Below, one piece after another: positions 36,692-45,128 of a stretch of 64,000 nucleotides of DNA. The first letter of the stretch is position 1; each line of letters begins with the position of its first letter. The stretch spans positions 62,001-126,000 of the forward strand of contig JBEKCC010000001.1 in NCBI GenBank assembly GCA_050015095.1, in the 5' to 3' direction. Below the pieces are notes generated by a model, which was not told the origin of the DNA, ran no database searches, and saw nothing but the letters and a program-made list of their open reading frames with translations. The position numbers were made by a program, and so were the translations under genes. This DNA is from MVRE01 sp015660965 (GTDB lineage: Archaea > Halobacteriota > Methanomicrobia > Methanomicrobiales > Methanospirillaceae).

Positions 36692-36940
36692 TTACTTGGT
36701 TTTCTGTTTCTGTTCCGTTCCTAAAATACAATAGTATAGGTTGGAAAAGCGATAATTATCTTTTACAGGACATAATAGGCAAGCGCATACTTTTTTATCA
36801 AATGTACACATTGGACTTCGACCAATTATACAAAATAGTATTTCCCCCTTTTCGCGCATGCATTCATTATACGTTTGACAATTGACACAGATGCAGTGGG
36901 ATAGATCTTCTTTTTTTGCTTTAATTTTTCCAGCCGCCAT
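36692..36940 (-). CDS. Cys-rich small protein (DUF2769-like)
   Basis: The 82-residue protein starts at ATG 36940 with GGGTG in front. It holds cysteines in pairs and clusters (CICVNC, CMREKGEILFC, MCTFDKKVCACLLC), a pattern of the DUF2769 family of methanogens, which probably binds a metal or Fe-S cluster. It lies between hemA and hemB on the opposite strand. The open frame continues upstream to 37225 but that part is not protein-like. Its role is unknown. Confidence 0.75.
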   Translation of the reverse strand: MAAGKIKAKKEDLSHCICVNCQTYNECMREKGEILFCIIGRSPMCTFDKKVCACLLCPVKDNYRFSNLYYCILGTEQKQKTK

Positions 36941-37159
36941 GAAACACCCAAACCAAACTAGAGATAATACATAATCAAAATCCAGGTATATTTTAATGCA
37001 TCTCCCACTAACCAAAAAATAATCTAATTTTAGACAAAAACGATCATATGTTTGGTTAAGATTGCATGTTCCGACGACAAATTCGGCTCCAAATTGCAAA
37101 CCATAAATAGCATTGCTCTTCAAATGGTAACAGGAGAAGTTTTTTCCTGTTGGTGACTG

Positions 37160-38146
37160 ATGACATTCCCCATACGACGAATGAGAAGGTCGAGGTCGCG
37201 CACGATCCAACCGATATTGCAACAAACTCAGCTTGCACTAACCGATTTGGTTGTCCCCTTATTTGTTGATGAAAATATTGTAAAAAACAAACCAATCACT
37301 TCCATGCCAGGACAATTTCGTTATTCACTTAATAACATCGATTCTATTGCGAAAAATCTATGCGATGACGGTTTACGAGCAATTCTATTGTTTGGTATAC
37401 CGAAAAACAAAGATCCCAAAGCTACAAGTGCTTATGACAAACAGGGGATTGTTCAAAAAGCCGTACGCAAAATAAAAGAAGTGGTTCCTGATATGGTAGT
37501 AATCACTGATGTTTGCGCGTGTGAATATACAGATCATGGGCACTGTGGAATTATTGGGAAAACACGTTGTGGTACCGATTTATTGAATGACGCCTCGCTT
37601 GAACTTATGAATAGAATATCTATTAGTCACGCAGAGGCAGGTGCCGATGTTGTAGCTCCATCATGTATGCTAGATGGTATGGTAGGATCAATTCGGTCAG
37701 CGCTCGATGAGGAGGAGCACGAAGATGTATTGATAATGTCATACTCAACCAAATTTGCTTCTGCTTATTATGGTCCGTTTCGTGAAGCGGCAGATTCTGG
37801 ATACTCATTTGGCGATCGCACAACATATCAGATTAATCCAGCAAACGCTCGAGAGGCATTTTTAGAATCTCAACTTGATGCTGGTGAAGGAGCAGATATA
37901 CTAATGGTCAAACCAGTAGGGTTCTATCTTGATGTACTTGCTGAAATTGCAACGCTTGGTTTACCTGTCGCTGGTTTTCAAGTGAGTGGAGAATACGCAA
38001 TGATTAAAGCTGCTTCACAAAAAGGGTGGATAAAAGAAAAAGAAGCTGTCCTTGAAAGCCTCACATGTATTAAACGAGCAGGTGCAGACCTGATAATTAC
38101 CTACTTTGCATCCGACGTGCCAAGGTGGCTGAATGAAAAGTCGTGA
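37160..38146 (+). CDS. hemB: Porphobilinogen synthase
   Basis: The 328-residue enzyme has the zinc site DVCACEYTDHGHCG, the Schiff-base lysines in the family blocks MSYSTKFASAYYGPFREA and MVKPVGFYLD, and an N-terminus RRMRRSRSRTIQPILQQT. It condenses two aminolevulinates to porphobilinogen. The cysteine-rich site implies the Zn-dependent class. GGTGA precedes ATG 37160. It overlaps hemL by 14 nt. Confidence 0.96.
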   Translation: MTFPIRRMRRSRSRTIQPILQQTQLALTDLVVPLFVDENIVKNKPITSMPGQFRYSLNNIDSIAKNLCDDGLRAILLFGIPKNKDPKATSAYDKQGIVQKAVRKIKEVVPDMVVITDVCACEYTDHGHCGIIGKTRCGTDLLNDASLELMNRISISHAEAGADVVAPSCMLDGMVGSIRSALDEEEHEDVLIMSYSTKFASAYYGPFREAADSGYSFGDRTTYQINPANAREAFLESQLDAGEGADILMVKPVGFYLDVLAEIATLGLPVAGFQVSGEYAMIKAASQKGWIKEKEAVLESLTCIKRAGADLIITYFASDVPRWLNEKS

Positions 38147-39374
38147 CCTTTTTTCCGATGCGATGCATCTCATGCCAGGTGGTGTAAGCAGCCCGGTACG
38201 TGCAATCAAACCCTATCCGTTCTATACCTCTTATGCAAGCGGTTCACATCTTTTTACTGTCGATGGTAAAAAGTTAATCGATTGTTGCCTTGCTTATGGT
38301 CCTATGATTCTCGGGCATGGACATCCTCAAATTCAAAAAGCAATTGCAACACAATTAAAAAATGGCTGGCTTTATGGTACTCCGATTCCCATTGAACCTA
38401 AATTTGCTCGCTTAATCACAAATGATCATCCGAGTATTGACATGATCCGATTTGTATCAAGCGGGTCTGAGGCAACAATGGCAGCACTACGCCTTGCTCG
38501 CGGTTTCACCGGAAAAAAAGATATTGTCAAAATTGAAGGGGGATTCCACGGTGCTCATGATGCAGTTCTTGTAAAGGCTGGTTCTGGTGCAACAACACTA
38601 GGTGTACCGGATTCAGCAGGAGTTCTAGCTGATGTGGTTGCTCATACACGGCAAGTGCCATTTAATGATCCCGAATCACTTGAGACGCTTCTTGCAAATA
38701 ATAATGATGTTGCAGCGTTGATTATCGAACCGATTCTCGGAAATATTGGGCCTATTCTTCCGGAAAAAAATTACTTAAAAGAGGTCAGATCAATAACTCG
38801 TTCGCATGAAGTTCTCCTCATTTTCGACGAGGTAATTACTGGCTATCGTCTTGGTATTGGGGGGGCACAAGTTAAGTTCGGTATAAACCCCGATCTAACA
38901 ACACTAGGTAAAATCATTGGAGGAGGACTACCTATTGGTGCATTTGGTGGCAAAAAAGAAATCATGGAACAAGTTGCTCCATCAGGACCTGTCTACCAAG
39001 CTGGTACCTTTTCCGGAAACCCGCTTTCTCTCACTGCTGGATTTGCAACGTTGCAATGGCTGCATCATCATCCAAAAATGTATGTTAAACTTGATGAAAT
39101 GTCGCGAATGATTGAGGATGCTGTGACTGACCGGGGCAATGGTTCATTTGTGCGATTGGGATCTATGTTCAAGTATTTCTTCCGGAATAAGCCACCACGC
39201 AATTATAGTGAAGTAAAGGAATGTGATACTGGGATCTTCAACCAGTTTTGGATGCGTATGCTTAAGCGGGGTATTTTCCTTCCACCCTCTCAATTTGAGA
39301 CCAATTTCCTGTCTGTAGTACATTCTAAACAGGACACCGAAACAATTGCATGGGCATACCAATCATGTCTATAA
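38133..39374 (+). CDS. hemL: Glutamate-1-semialdehyde 2,1-aminomutase
   Basis: The 413-residue class III aminotransferase starts SRDLFSDAMHLMPGGVSSPVRA. It contains FVSSGSEATMAALRLARG, LIFDEVITGYR and the PLP lysine in LGKIIGGGLPIGAFGG. It converts glutamate-1-semialdehyde to aminolevulinate. It overlaps hemB before and hemC after, consistent with one transcript. Confidence 0.96.
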   Translation: MKSRDLFSDAMHLMPGGVSSPVRAIKPYPFYTSYASGSHLFTVDGKKLIDCCLAYGPMILGHGHPQIQKAIATQLKNGWLYGTPIPIEPKFARLITNDHPSIDMIRFVSSGSEATMAALRLARGFTGKKDIVKIEGGFHGAHDAVLVKAGSGATTLGVPDSAGVLADVVAHTRQVPFNDPESLETLLANNNDVAALIIEPILGNIGPILPEKNYLKEVRSITRSHEVLLIFDEVITGYRLGIGGAQVKFGINPDLTTLGKIIGGGLPIGAFGGKKEIMEQVAPSGPVYQAGTFSGNPLSLTAGFATLQWLHHHPKMYVKLDEMSRMIEDAVTDRGNGSFVRLGSMFKYFFRNKPPRNYSEVKECDTGIFNQFWMRMLKRGIFLPPSQFETNFLSVVHSKQDTETIAWAYQSCL

Positions 39375-40255
39375 AAATTGGCACACGAGGCAGTAAACTT
39401 GCATTAGCTCAGACTGACATTGTTTGTAAAAAGCTGTCAGCAATTGGTATAGATACAGAACAAGTAGTTATTACAACCCAAGGTGATACAACAACTGGGG
39501 TGCCACTTCATGAAATTGGTGGTCAGGGTGTCTTTGTTCGAGCACTTGATGATGCCATTCTTGCAGGACAGGTCGATTGTGCTGTACATAGCATGAAAGA
39601 TATCCCAGCGTATCGACCCTTAGGTTTAGTTACAGCTGCAATTCTCAAACGTGACCCTCCCGCAGATTACCTTGTTTTTATAAATCCAATATCCGGTTTT
39701 CAAGTGGTTGGTACATCGAGTACTCGTCGGCGCGCTCAAATGCTCCGTCATAATCCCAATATAATTATTAAAGATTTACGCGGAAATGTTGATACGCGTA
39801 TAAGAAAACTAAAAGCGGGTGAGTACGATGCAATTATTCTTGCGGAGGCGGGTTTAATTCGCCTCGATATACGAGTGCCCGGTGAGCGCCTTTCACCGGA
39901 AATATTTGTACCTTCACCAAATCAGGGTACGATAGCAGTCGTGAGTCGGGCAGATCCTTTGCTTATAGAGACACTTTCTATACTTGATGATCCTCATAGC
40001 CGTACTGATATTGCGATTGAGCGAGCGGTTATGGAACAACTTGGCGGTGGATGTTTCACACCACTTGGCATTTATTGCCGTTCTGGTCACCTCATCGCTG
40101 AGGTTCTATCGTTGGATGGAAGTCGGACAGAGCGTATCGAAACGGATGTTGAAAATATAAAGAAAGCGCGAGATCAAGGGAGAATCCTACGAAGTCGTGC
40201 CCAAGACTTGATTGATGAAGCACATGCAAGATTAAAGGTGTTCAATGCCCGGTAA
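39365..40255 (+). CDS. hemC: Porphobilinogen deaminase
   Basis: The product (296 residues from ATG 39365) begins MSIKIGTRGSKLALAQTDIV. It has HSMKDIPAY, STRRRAQM and the cofactor cysteine in LGGGCFTPLGIYC, where dipyrromethane attaches. It polymerises porphobilinogen to hydroxymethylbilane. The frame starts five codons earlier within hemL, but 39365 gives the usual N-terminus. Overlaps: hemL by 10 nt, cobA by 11 nt. Confidence 0.95.
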   Translation: MSIKIGTRGSKLALAQTDIVCKKLSAIGIDTEQVVITTQGDTTTGVPLHEIGGQGVFVRALDDAILAGQVDCAVHSMKDIPAYRPLGLVTAAILKRDPPADYLVFINPISGFQVVGTSSTRRRAQMLRHNPNIIIKDLRGNVDTRIRKLKAGEYDAIILAEAGLIRLDIRVPGERLSPEIFVPSPNQGTIAVVSRADPLLIETLSILDDPHSRTDIAIERAVMEQLGGGCFTPLGIYCRSGHLIAEVLSLDGSRTERIETDVENIKKARDQGRILRSRAQDLIDEAHARLKVFNAR

Positions 40256-41012
40256 AGTGTATCTTGTTGGGTCGGGACCTGGGGCAGGGGGATTGCTTAC
40301 GCATCGTGCGCGAAATGTGATCGATACTGCAGATGTGGTCCTCTTCGACCAGTTACTAGGTGAAGAGATTCTTACAAGTTTGCCCTCAAAGGCGGAACGG
40401 ATTGATTGCGGAAAATATGGTGGAATTCACACACTTGAACAGAAAGAGATAGAGGCCATAATGGTTGACCGTGCAAAAAAAGGAAAGGTCGTTGTAAGAT
40501 TGAAAGGTGGCGATCCATTCTTATTTGGGAGAGGCGGTGAAGAGCTCGAAACGCTGCGAGCAGCTGGAGTAAAAGTGGAGATGGTTCCAGGTATTTCCAG
40601 CGCCCTTGCAGTCCCTGCTTCTATAGGTATTCCATTGACTCATCGGAAATATGCATCACAAGTTACGATAATTACTGGACACGAAGATCCCACAAAACCA
40701 AAATCAATGCTAGATTGGAAGTTACTTGCAAAAAGTCGCGGGACAATAGTAATTCTGATGGGAGTTAAAAATTTATCCAAGATTGTTACAGCTCTGATTA
40801 AAAATGGTAAGAATACTGGTACTCCAATAGCAATTATTGAACGGGGATTCTGGAAAGATCGCCGAGTAATCGTTGGAACCCTCAAAACAATTGCTTCGAT
40901 CGCAAAAAAAGCAGGTGTGAAACCTCCTGCTATTATCGTTATCGGTGATGTTGTAAAATTATATGATCCAAAAGCACCTGAACTAGTACCTATTAACGAG
41001 GAATCACTATGA
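40245..41012 (+). CDS. cobA: Uroporphyrinogen-III C-methyltransferase
   Basis: The 255-residue SAM-dependent enzyme has the family motifs KVYLVGSGPGAGGLLTHRA, RLKGGDPFLFGRGGEE, MVPGISSALAVPASIGIPLTHR and VILMG. It methylates uroporphyrinogen III at C2 and C7 to precorrin-2. It is followed by a psiE-like gene in an ATGA overlap. No hemD-like gene is found between hemC and cobA or after it in the window. Confidence 0.95.
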   Translation: MPGKVYLVGSGPGAGGLLTHRARNVIDTADVVLFDQLLGEEILTSLPSKAERIDCGKYGGIHTLEQKEIEAIMVDRAKKGKVVVRLKGGDPFLFGRGGEELETLRAAGVKVEMVPGISSALAVPASIGIPLTHRKYASQVTIITGHEDPTKPKSMLDWKLLAKSRGTIVILMGVKNLSKIVTALIKNGKNTGTPIAIIERGFWKDRRVIVGTLKTIASIAKKAGVKPPAIIVIGDVVKLYDPKAPELVPINEESL

Positions 41013-41446
41013 TGGAATTAGTAAATAAATATGAAAAATGCGTTTATCTTGTACTGATATTTATAATTGCTGCGCTTGTCGCTTTTTCACTTCTTGATCT
41101 TACAGCACTAATTATTTATGATATTATCTCTCCTCCTATTTTCCTTCTCCAAAACCCTGAATTACTAGATATTTTGGGGTTCATTCTCCTGGTCTTAATA
41201 GGTATCGAACTTCTTGATACAATCAAGGCGTATCTACAAGAGAATGTCATTCATTTTGAAATTGTAATTCTTCTTGCTATTGTCGCAGTTGCACGAAAGG
41301 TTATTCTCCTTGACCCAGCAGTTGCACCAGGAACGGAGTATGCTGGAATTGGTATTCTTATTATTGGTCTTGCGGGAGGGTACTATTTGATAAAAAAGGC
41401 GGGATTCACGACTCCGGGAACTGTAGAACAAAAACCACCACTATAA
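41009..41446 (+). CDS. PsiE-like four-helix membrane protein
   Basis: The 145-residue protein has four hydrophobic segments (about 12-35, 50-68, 80-95, 108-126) and the block LLDTIKAYLQENVIHFEIVILLAIVAVARKVILLD characteristic of the PsiE/DUF2499-type family. The role in archaea is unknown; bacterial members respond to phosphate starvation. It is translationally coupled to cobA by ATGA, with GAGGA upstream. That position could be hemD's in related operons. Confidence 0.75.
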   Translation: MMELVNKYEKCVYLVLIFIIAALVAFSLLDLTALIIYDIISPPIFLLQNPELLDILGFILLVLIGIELLDTIKAYLQENVIHFEIVILLAIVAVARKVILLDPAVAPGTEYAGIGILIIGLAGGYYLIKKAGFTTPGTVEQKPPL

Positions 41447-41602
41447 TTTTAATGAACTGATAATCTTATTCCAAAAAAGTTTCTATTACTATTGTTATCA
41501 TTTTTAATTTACTTTTAAAACGTGGGGTAGAATTTTTTTACATTCGTGACTCAAAAACACCGAATATAAAATGATAAATAATCTTGTGATTTACTATTGC
41601 CC

Positions 41603-42175
41603 ATGAGGGATCTGAAAAATAGCGTCCGACAGGTCATGAGAGAAAGACGGGAGGCGATGACACCTGCGCAAAGAATTGAAAAGAGTCTAAAGATTTGTAA
41701 GTTTATTATGGGGTTAATTCATGACAGGGAGACTGTAATGATATACTCGGCAAAAGAAATGGAAGTAAATACAAAACCTATTATTAAGACGCTACTCAAA
41801 CGCGGGAATCCTCTTGTAGTCCCAATTATTGTTAAAGAAGACATAAGCCTGAGATTGTCATATTTAAAAGATCTTTCTGTCCTTATACCCAGCACATTTG
41901 GTGTTCCTGAACCAATAGGAAGTGAAATTCCAGCTCGATCAGAAGATATTGATACAATTATCCTTCCGATGCTAGGATTTGACAGAAATGGCGGAAGACT
42001 AGGTTATGGTGCAGGTTATTATGATAGGTTTCTCGCAAGAAATCCAAAAATACGAAAGATCGGAATTGCATTTGGATGTCAAGAAACTGAAACTGTGCCT
42101 GTTGATGACAACGATATCCATATGAACTGCATTATAACTGAAGATGGAATTGTATATTCTGACGGGAAGTTTTGA
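41603..42175 (+). CDS. 5-formyltetrahydrofolate cyclo-ligase family protein
   Basis: The 190-residue product has the family's closing motif GGRLGYGAGYYDRFLAR and N-terminal VRQVMRERREAM. The known reaction is ATP-dependent ring closure of 5-formyl-THF to methenyl-THF. The neighbour ftr starts 2 nt after the stop. In a methanogen, H4MPT rather than THF is the main C1 carrier, so the physiological substrate may be a pterin derivative; that is inference. ATG 41603 is preferred over an upstream TTG. Confidence 0.82.
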   Translation: MRDLKNSVRQVMRERREAMTPAQRIEKSLKICKFIMGLIHDRETVMIYSAKEMEVNTKPIIKTLLKRGNPLVVPIIVKEDISLRLSYLKDLSVLIPSTFGVPEPIGSEIPARSEDIDTIILPMLGFDRNGGRLGYGAGYYDRFLARNPKIRKIGIAFGCQETETVPVDDNDIHMNCIITEDGIVYSDGKF

Positions 42176-42177
42176 AA

Positions 42178-43068
42178 ATGGAAATCAACGGTGCCAAAAT
42201 TATTAATACATTCGCTGAAGCGTTTCCTATCTGGATTTCACGAGTCATCCTAACAGCAGTAAACAAAAAATGGGCTTATGAGGCAGCAGTTGAAGCGACA
42301 GGGTTTGCATCATCAAAGATTGGTTGTCCTTGCGAAGCAGGAATTGAAGGATTTTTATCACGTAAACAAACGCCGGATCGTAGGGTAGGGATCTCAATTC
42401 TCATCTGTTCGGAGAGAAAAAATATTAAAAAGAATGTTGCTGAGAGGGTATCCCAATGCGTCCTTCCTACACCAACGGTCTCAGCATTTGATGGATTACC
42501 AGAGGCTGAATCCAGATTTTCAATAAGAATGCACTATTTTGGGGACTCTTACGAAGAAAGGTGTAATATTGGAGGGAGGAAATGTTGGAGGATACCCATT
42601 ATGGAAGGGGACTATGTAGGTGAGGAAAGATTTGGTATCGTGAAGGGCATTGCTGGCGGCAATTTCCTTGTCATGGGTATGAACCAACGCTTGGCACTCT
42701 CTGGTGCAGAAGCCGCAGTGACTGCAATCAAAGGTATTAAAGGTGTTATAACAAGTTTTGCGGGGGGAATTGTCGCTAGCGGCTCTAAAGTGTCGTGTAA
42801 AAACTACTTTTTTCCAATGCCAGCAAGTACTAACCATCTCTATTGCCCAACTCTCAAAGCAAAAATTAGTGAATCTCTTGTCCCAGATGGAGTAAATTCG
42901 ATATATGAGATCGTTATCAATGGCGTCAATGAAATGACTATGAAGAACGCAATGAAGACAGGTATTAAGGCTGCGACTAAAAAGGGTGGAATTATGTATA
43001 TAGGGGCCTCAAATTTTGAAGGAAAACTTGGCCCATATAAGATTCATCTCTATGATCTTTTTAAATAA
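42178..43068 (+). CDS. ftr: Formylmethanofuran--tetrahydromethanopterin N-formyltransferase
   Basis: The 296-residue cytosolic enzyme begins MEINGAKIINTFAEAFPIW and contains ATGFASSKIGCPCEAGIE, GIAGGNFLVMGMNQRLAL and GPYKIHLYDLF at the end, all typical of Ftr. It moves the formyl group from formylmethanofuran to H4MPT in the reduction of CO2 to methane and is required in hydrogenotrophic methanogens. It is 2 nt after the cyclo-ligase gene. It supports the methanogen assignment of the window. Confidence 0.97.
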   Translation: MEINGAKIINTFAEAFPIWISRVILTAVNKKWAYEAAVEATGFASSKIGCPCEAGIEGFLSRKQTPDRRVGISILICSERKNIKKNVAERVSQCVLPTPTVSAFDGLPEAESRFSIRMHYFGDSYEERCNIGGRKCWRIPIMEGDYVGEERFGIVKGIAGGNFLVMGMNQRLALSGAEAAVTAIKGIKGVITSFAGGIVASGSKVSCKNYFFPMPASTNHLYCPTLKAKISESLVPDGVNSIYEIVINGVNEMTMKNAMKTGIKAATKKGGIMYIGASNFEGKLGPYKIHLYDLFK

Positions 43069-43220
43069 TTTTCAAATAAAAAATAATCCATTTTAAATAG
43101 AGTGAAAAATTTTTAGATACCTGCTATTCGAACACAATATAATCATCCTCACTGATAGATCTATTACCTTTGGATAAATACGTAAAAAATTTTGTAATAC
43201 GTCGGGACATTCTCTAAAAC

Positions 43221-43234
43221 AAGTATTAATACTT
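43221..43234. promoter_or_regulatory. Perfect 14-bp palindrome at the cbi operon promoter
   Basis: AAGTATTAATACTT is a perfect inverted repeat centred about 29 nt before ATG 43257 of cbiT, including a TATTAATA box. A dimeric regulator binding here would block TBP, so this looks like an operator overlapping the TATA element. Confidence 0.45.
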
Positions 43235-43256
43235 TAACACAACTAAACTTTACCAA

Positions 43257-43799
43257 ATGAGCAATGAAAAGCTTCCCGGTGGTCCCACACAAGATGAAAT
43301 AATGGCCATCGCTCTGTTTAAGCTCGGTTTACGGAGTAGTGATTGCATGTTGGAGGTTGGTTGTGGTACTGGAAAGATTTCAATTGCCACAGCACAAATT
43401 GCATCACAAGTTTATGCAATTGACCGAAAACTCGAAGCGATTCAATATGCAAAAAAGGAAGCAAAAAAAAGCGGTGTGAAAAATATAAAATTTATAAATA
43501 GTGAAGCAACGGAGTTTCTTTCTAAAAATCATAGGAAATTCGATTGTGCATTTATTGGAGGATCTCACCAACTTGCTGAGATGCTACCATTGGTTGCACA
43601 ATGTGTTCGTCGTAGTATTGTAGTGAATGCCGTGCTATTGAATACAGTACAGACTGCCGTTACTACGATGAAGCAACTCGAAATATTCCATGAAATAATA
43701 CATGTCCAGGTTGCACGTTCACACGAAGTCGCAAAAAGTCACATGTTTAAACCAATTGATCCAGTTTACATTATTGTCGGGGAAGGAAGGGCATGCTGA
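43257..43799 (+). CDS. cbiT: Cobalt-precorrin-7 (C15)-methyltransferase/decarboxylase CbiT
   Basis: The 180-residue Rossmann methyltransferase has the CbiT start PGGPTQDEIMAIAL and SAM motif LEVGCGTGKISIATA, with FDCAFIGGSHQL. It methylates C15 and decarboxylates the acetate side chain in the anaerobic corrin pathway, working with CbiE. It leads the cbiT-L-F-G-H-C-D-E operon and overlaps cbiL by 7 nt. Confidence 0.93.
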   Translation: MSNEKLPGGPTQDEIMAIALFKLGLRSSDCMLEVGCGTGKISIATAQIASQVYAIDRKLEAIQYAKKEAKKSGVKNIKFINSEATEFLSKNHRKFDCAFIGGSHQLAEMLPLVAQCVRRSIVVNAVLLNTVQTAVTTMKQLEIFHEIIHVQVARSHEVAKSHMFKPIDPVYIIVGEGRAC

Positions 43800-44398
43800 T
43801 CGGTCTTGGATTAGGACCGGGAAATCCTGAGTTGCTTACACTTCGAGCTGTTCGGTTGCTCCATGAAGCTGATAAGGTATTCGTCCCTGGGAGGATTGCT
43901 TACGAACTTGTCAAACCATATCGGGATGCGACAGTACTCGAATTTCCAATGACCGATGATGAATCTCGTATTCGGGAATGTATACAAAAAAATGCAGCAG
44001 TAATCGCCTCATCAGCAAACGATGGAGTTGCGGTTTTTGGTATATTAGGGGATCCAAACTTTTTTTCAACATTTACTCGGCTCTGCGAAGTGATAACAGA
44101 AAAATATCCTAACATTGAAATTAGAACAGAACCAGGTATTAGTTCGATTACTGCCTTTGCATCAGCTGCAAATATTTCTCTCTCTAACGGTTTTATTGTC
44201 TCCGATGGTGGGATACCAGAAGCTCGTATTCTGTTAAAAGTTCGGCGACCAAAGGAACGAGCAATGGAACTTAAAAAAGAGGGATACCGGGAATTTATTC
44301 TTGTCGAACGAATGTTCTTTCCTGATATGAAAGTATACAGAAACGGTGAGATTCCAGAAAAAAGTGACTATCTTAGCGTTATGTATGCAAGGCGATAA
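43793..44398 (+). CDS. cbiL: Cobalt-precorrin-2 C20-methyltransferase CbiL
   Basis: The 201-residue SAM-dependent methylase has the tetrapyrrole methylase motif GLGLGPGNPELLTLRAVRLL, ILGDPNFFSTFTRL and EPGISSITAFASAANI, which fit precorrin-2 C20-methylation (CobI/CbiL). The length is slightly short for the family. The start overlaps cbiT, and cbiF begins 2 nt after the stop. Confidence 0.88.
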   Translation: MLIGLGLGPGNPELLTLRAVRLLHEADKVFVPGRIAYELVKPYRDATVLEFPMTDDESRIRECIQKNAAVIASSANDGVAVFGILGDPNFFSTFTRLCEVITEKYPNIEIRTEPGISSITAFASAANISLSNGFIVSDGGIPEARILLKVRRPKERAMELKKEGYREFILVERMFFPDMKVYRNGEIPEKSDYLSVMYARR

Positions 44399-44399
44399 T

Positions 44400-45128
44400 A
44401 TGAAAACTGCAGCAAAACCTTTGGTTTATATTGTCGGTGCCGGTCCTGGAGATCCTGACTTGATCACAGTAAAAGGGCACAAACTCGTGGAGAGTGCTGA
44501 TGTACTTATCTACGCTGGTTCTCTTGTCAATCCTAGTTTGATATCCTCTTCGAAAGCGGAATTGAAACTCGATAGCTGGGGAATGAATCTTGAAAATATT
44601 ATTGAGATCATGGAACAGCATGCAAAGGAAGGTAAGACTGTAGTTCGACTTCACTCTGGTGACCCTTCACTTTTTGGCGCTATTGTGGAACAAATTAGCG
44701 AATTAAAAGCACGAGGGATCGATGTTGAAATCATACCTGGTATTTCATCGTTATTTGCAGCAGCAGCAGTTCTTCAAACTGAACTTGTATTAAATGGTAT
44801 TACAGATTCTTTGATTATTACAAGACCGGCGGGAAACACCCTTGAGAAGGATCACATTCACGAGCTCTCTGCTTTTGGCGCGACAATAGCTGTTTTTTTA
44901 GGTTCAGATCGATTTGCGGAAATTACAAAAAAACTTACTTGCTCTCCAGAAACTCCAGCTGCGGTTATTTACCATGCTTCTTGGAATGACCAAAAGGTGA
45001 TCCGCGGAACTGTTGCTAATATTGCAAAGAAAGTTCATGATGCCGGTATCAAAAAAACTGCAATTTTAATAATCGGACAAGTTGTCGAACCCAACGTAAA
45101 ATTCAGGAGGTCACACCTTTATTCATGA
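44400..45128 (+). CDS. cbiF: Cobalt-precorrin-4 C11-methyltransferase CbiF
   Basis: This 242-residue enzyme starts VYIVGAGPGDPDLITVKGHKLVESADVLIYAGSLVNP. It has RLHSGDPSLFGAIVEQ and IIPGISSLFAAAAVLQ, diagnostic of CbiF/CobM. It methylates C11 of the corrin precursor. The start is ATG 44400, 2 nt after the cbiL stop; an earlier in-frame start would overlap cbiL. The stop overlaps cbiG as ATGA. Confidence 0.94.
   Translation: MKTAAKPLVYIVGAGPGDPDLITVKGHKLVESADVLIYAGSLVNPSLISSSKAELKLDSWGMNLENIIEIMEQHAKEGKTVVRLHSGDPSLFGAIVEQISELKARGIDVEIIPGISSLFAAAAVLQTELVLNGITDSLIITRPAGNTLEKDHIHELSAFGATIAVFLGSDRFAEITKKLTCSPETPAAVIYHASWNDQKVIRGTVANIAKKVHDAGIKKTAILIIGQVVEPNVKFRRSHLYS

Noticed and set aside
36941..37225. 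Upstream extension of the DUF2769-like gene
   Set aside because: The frame is open but covers the start of hemB in antisense. The translated part is not like the family, which begins at ATG 36940 with a ribosome site.
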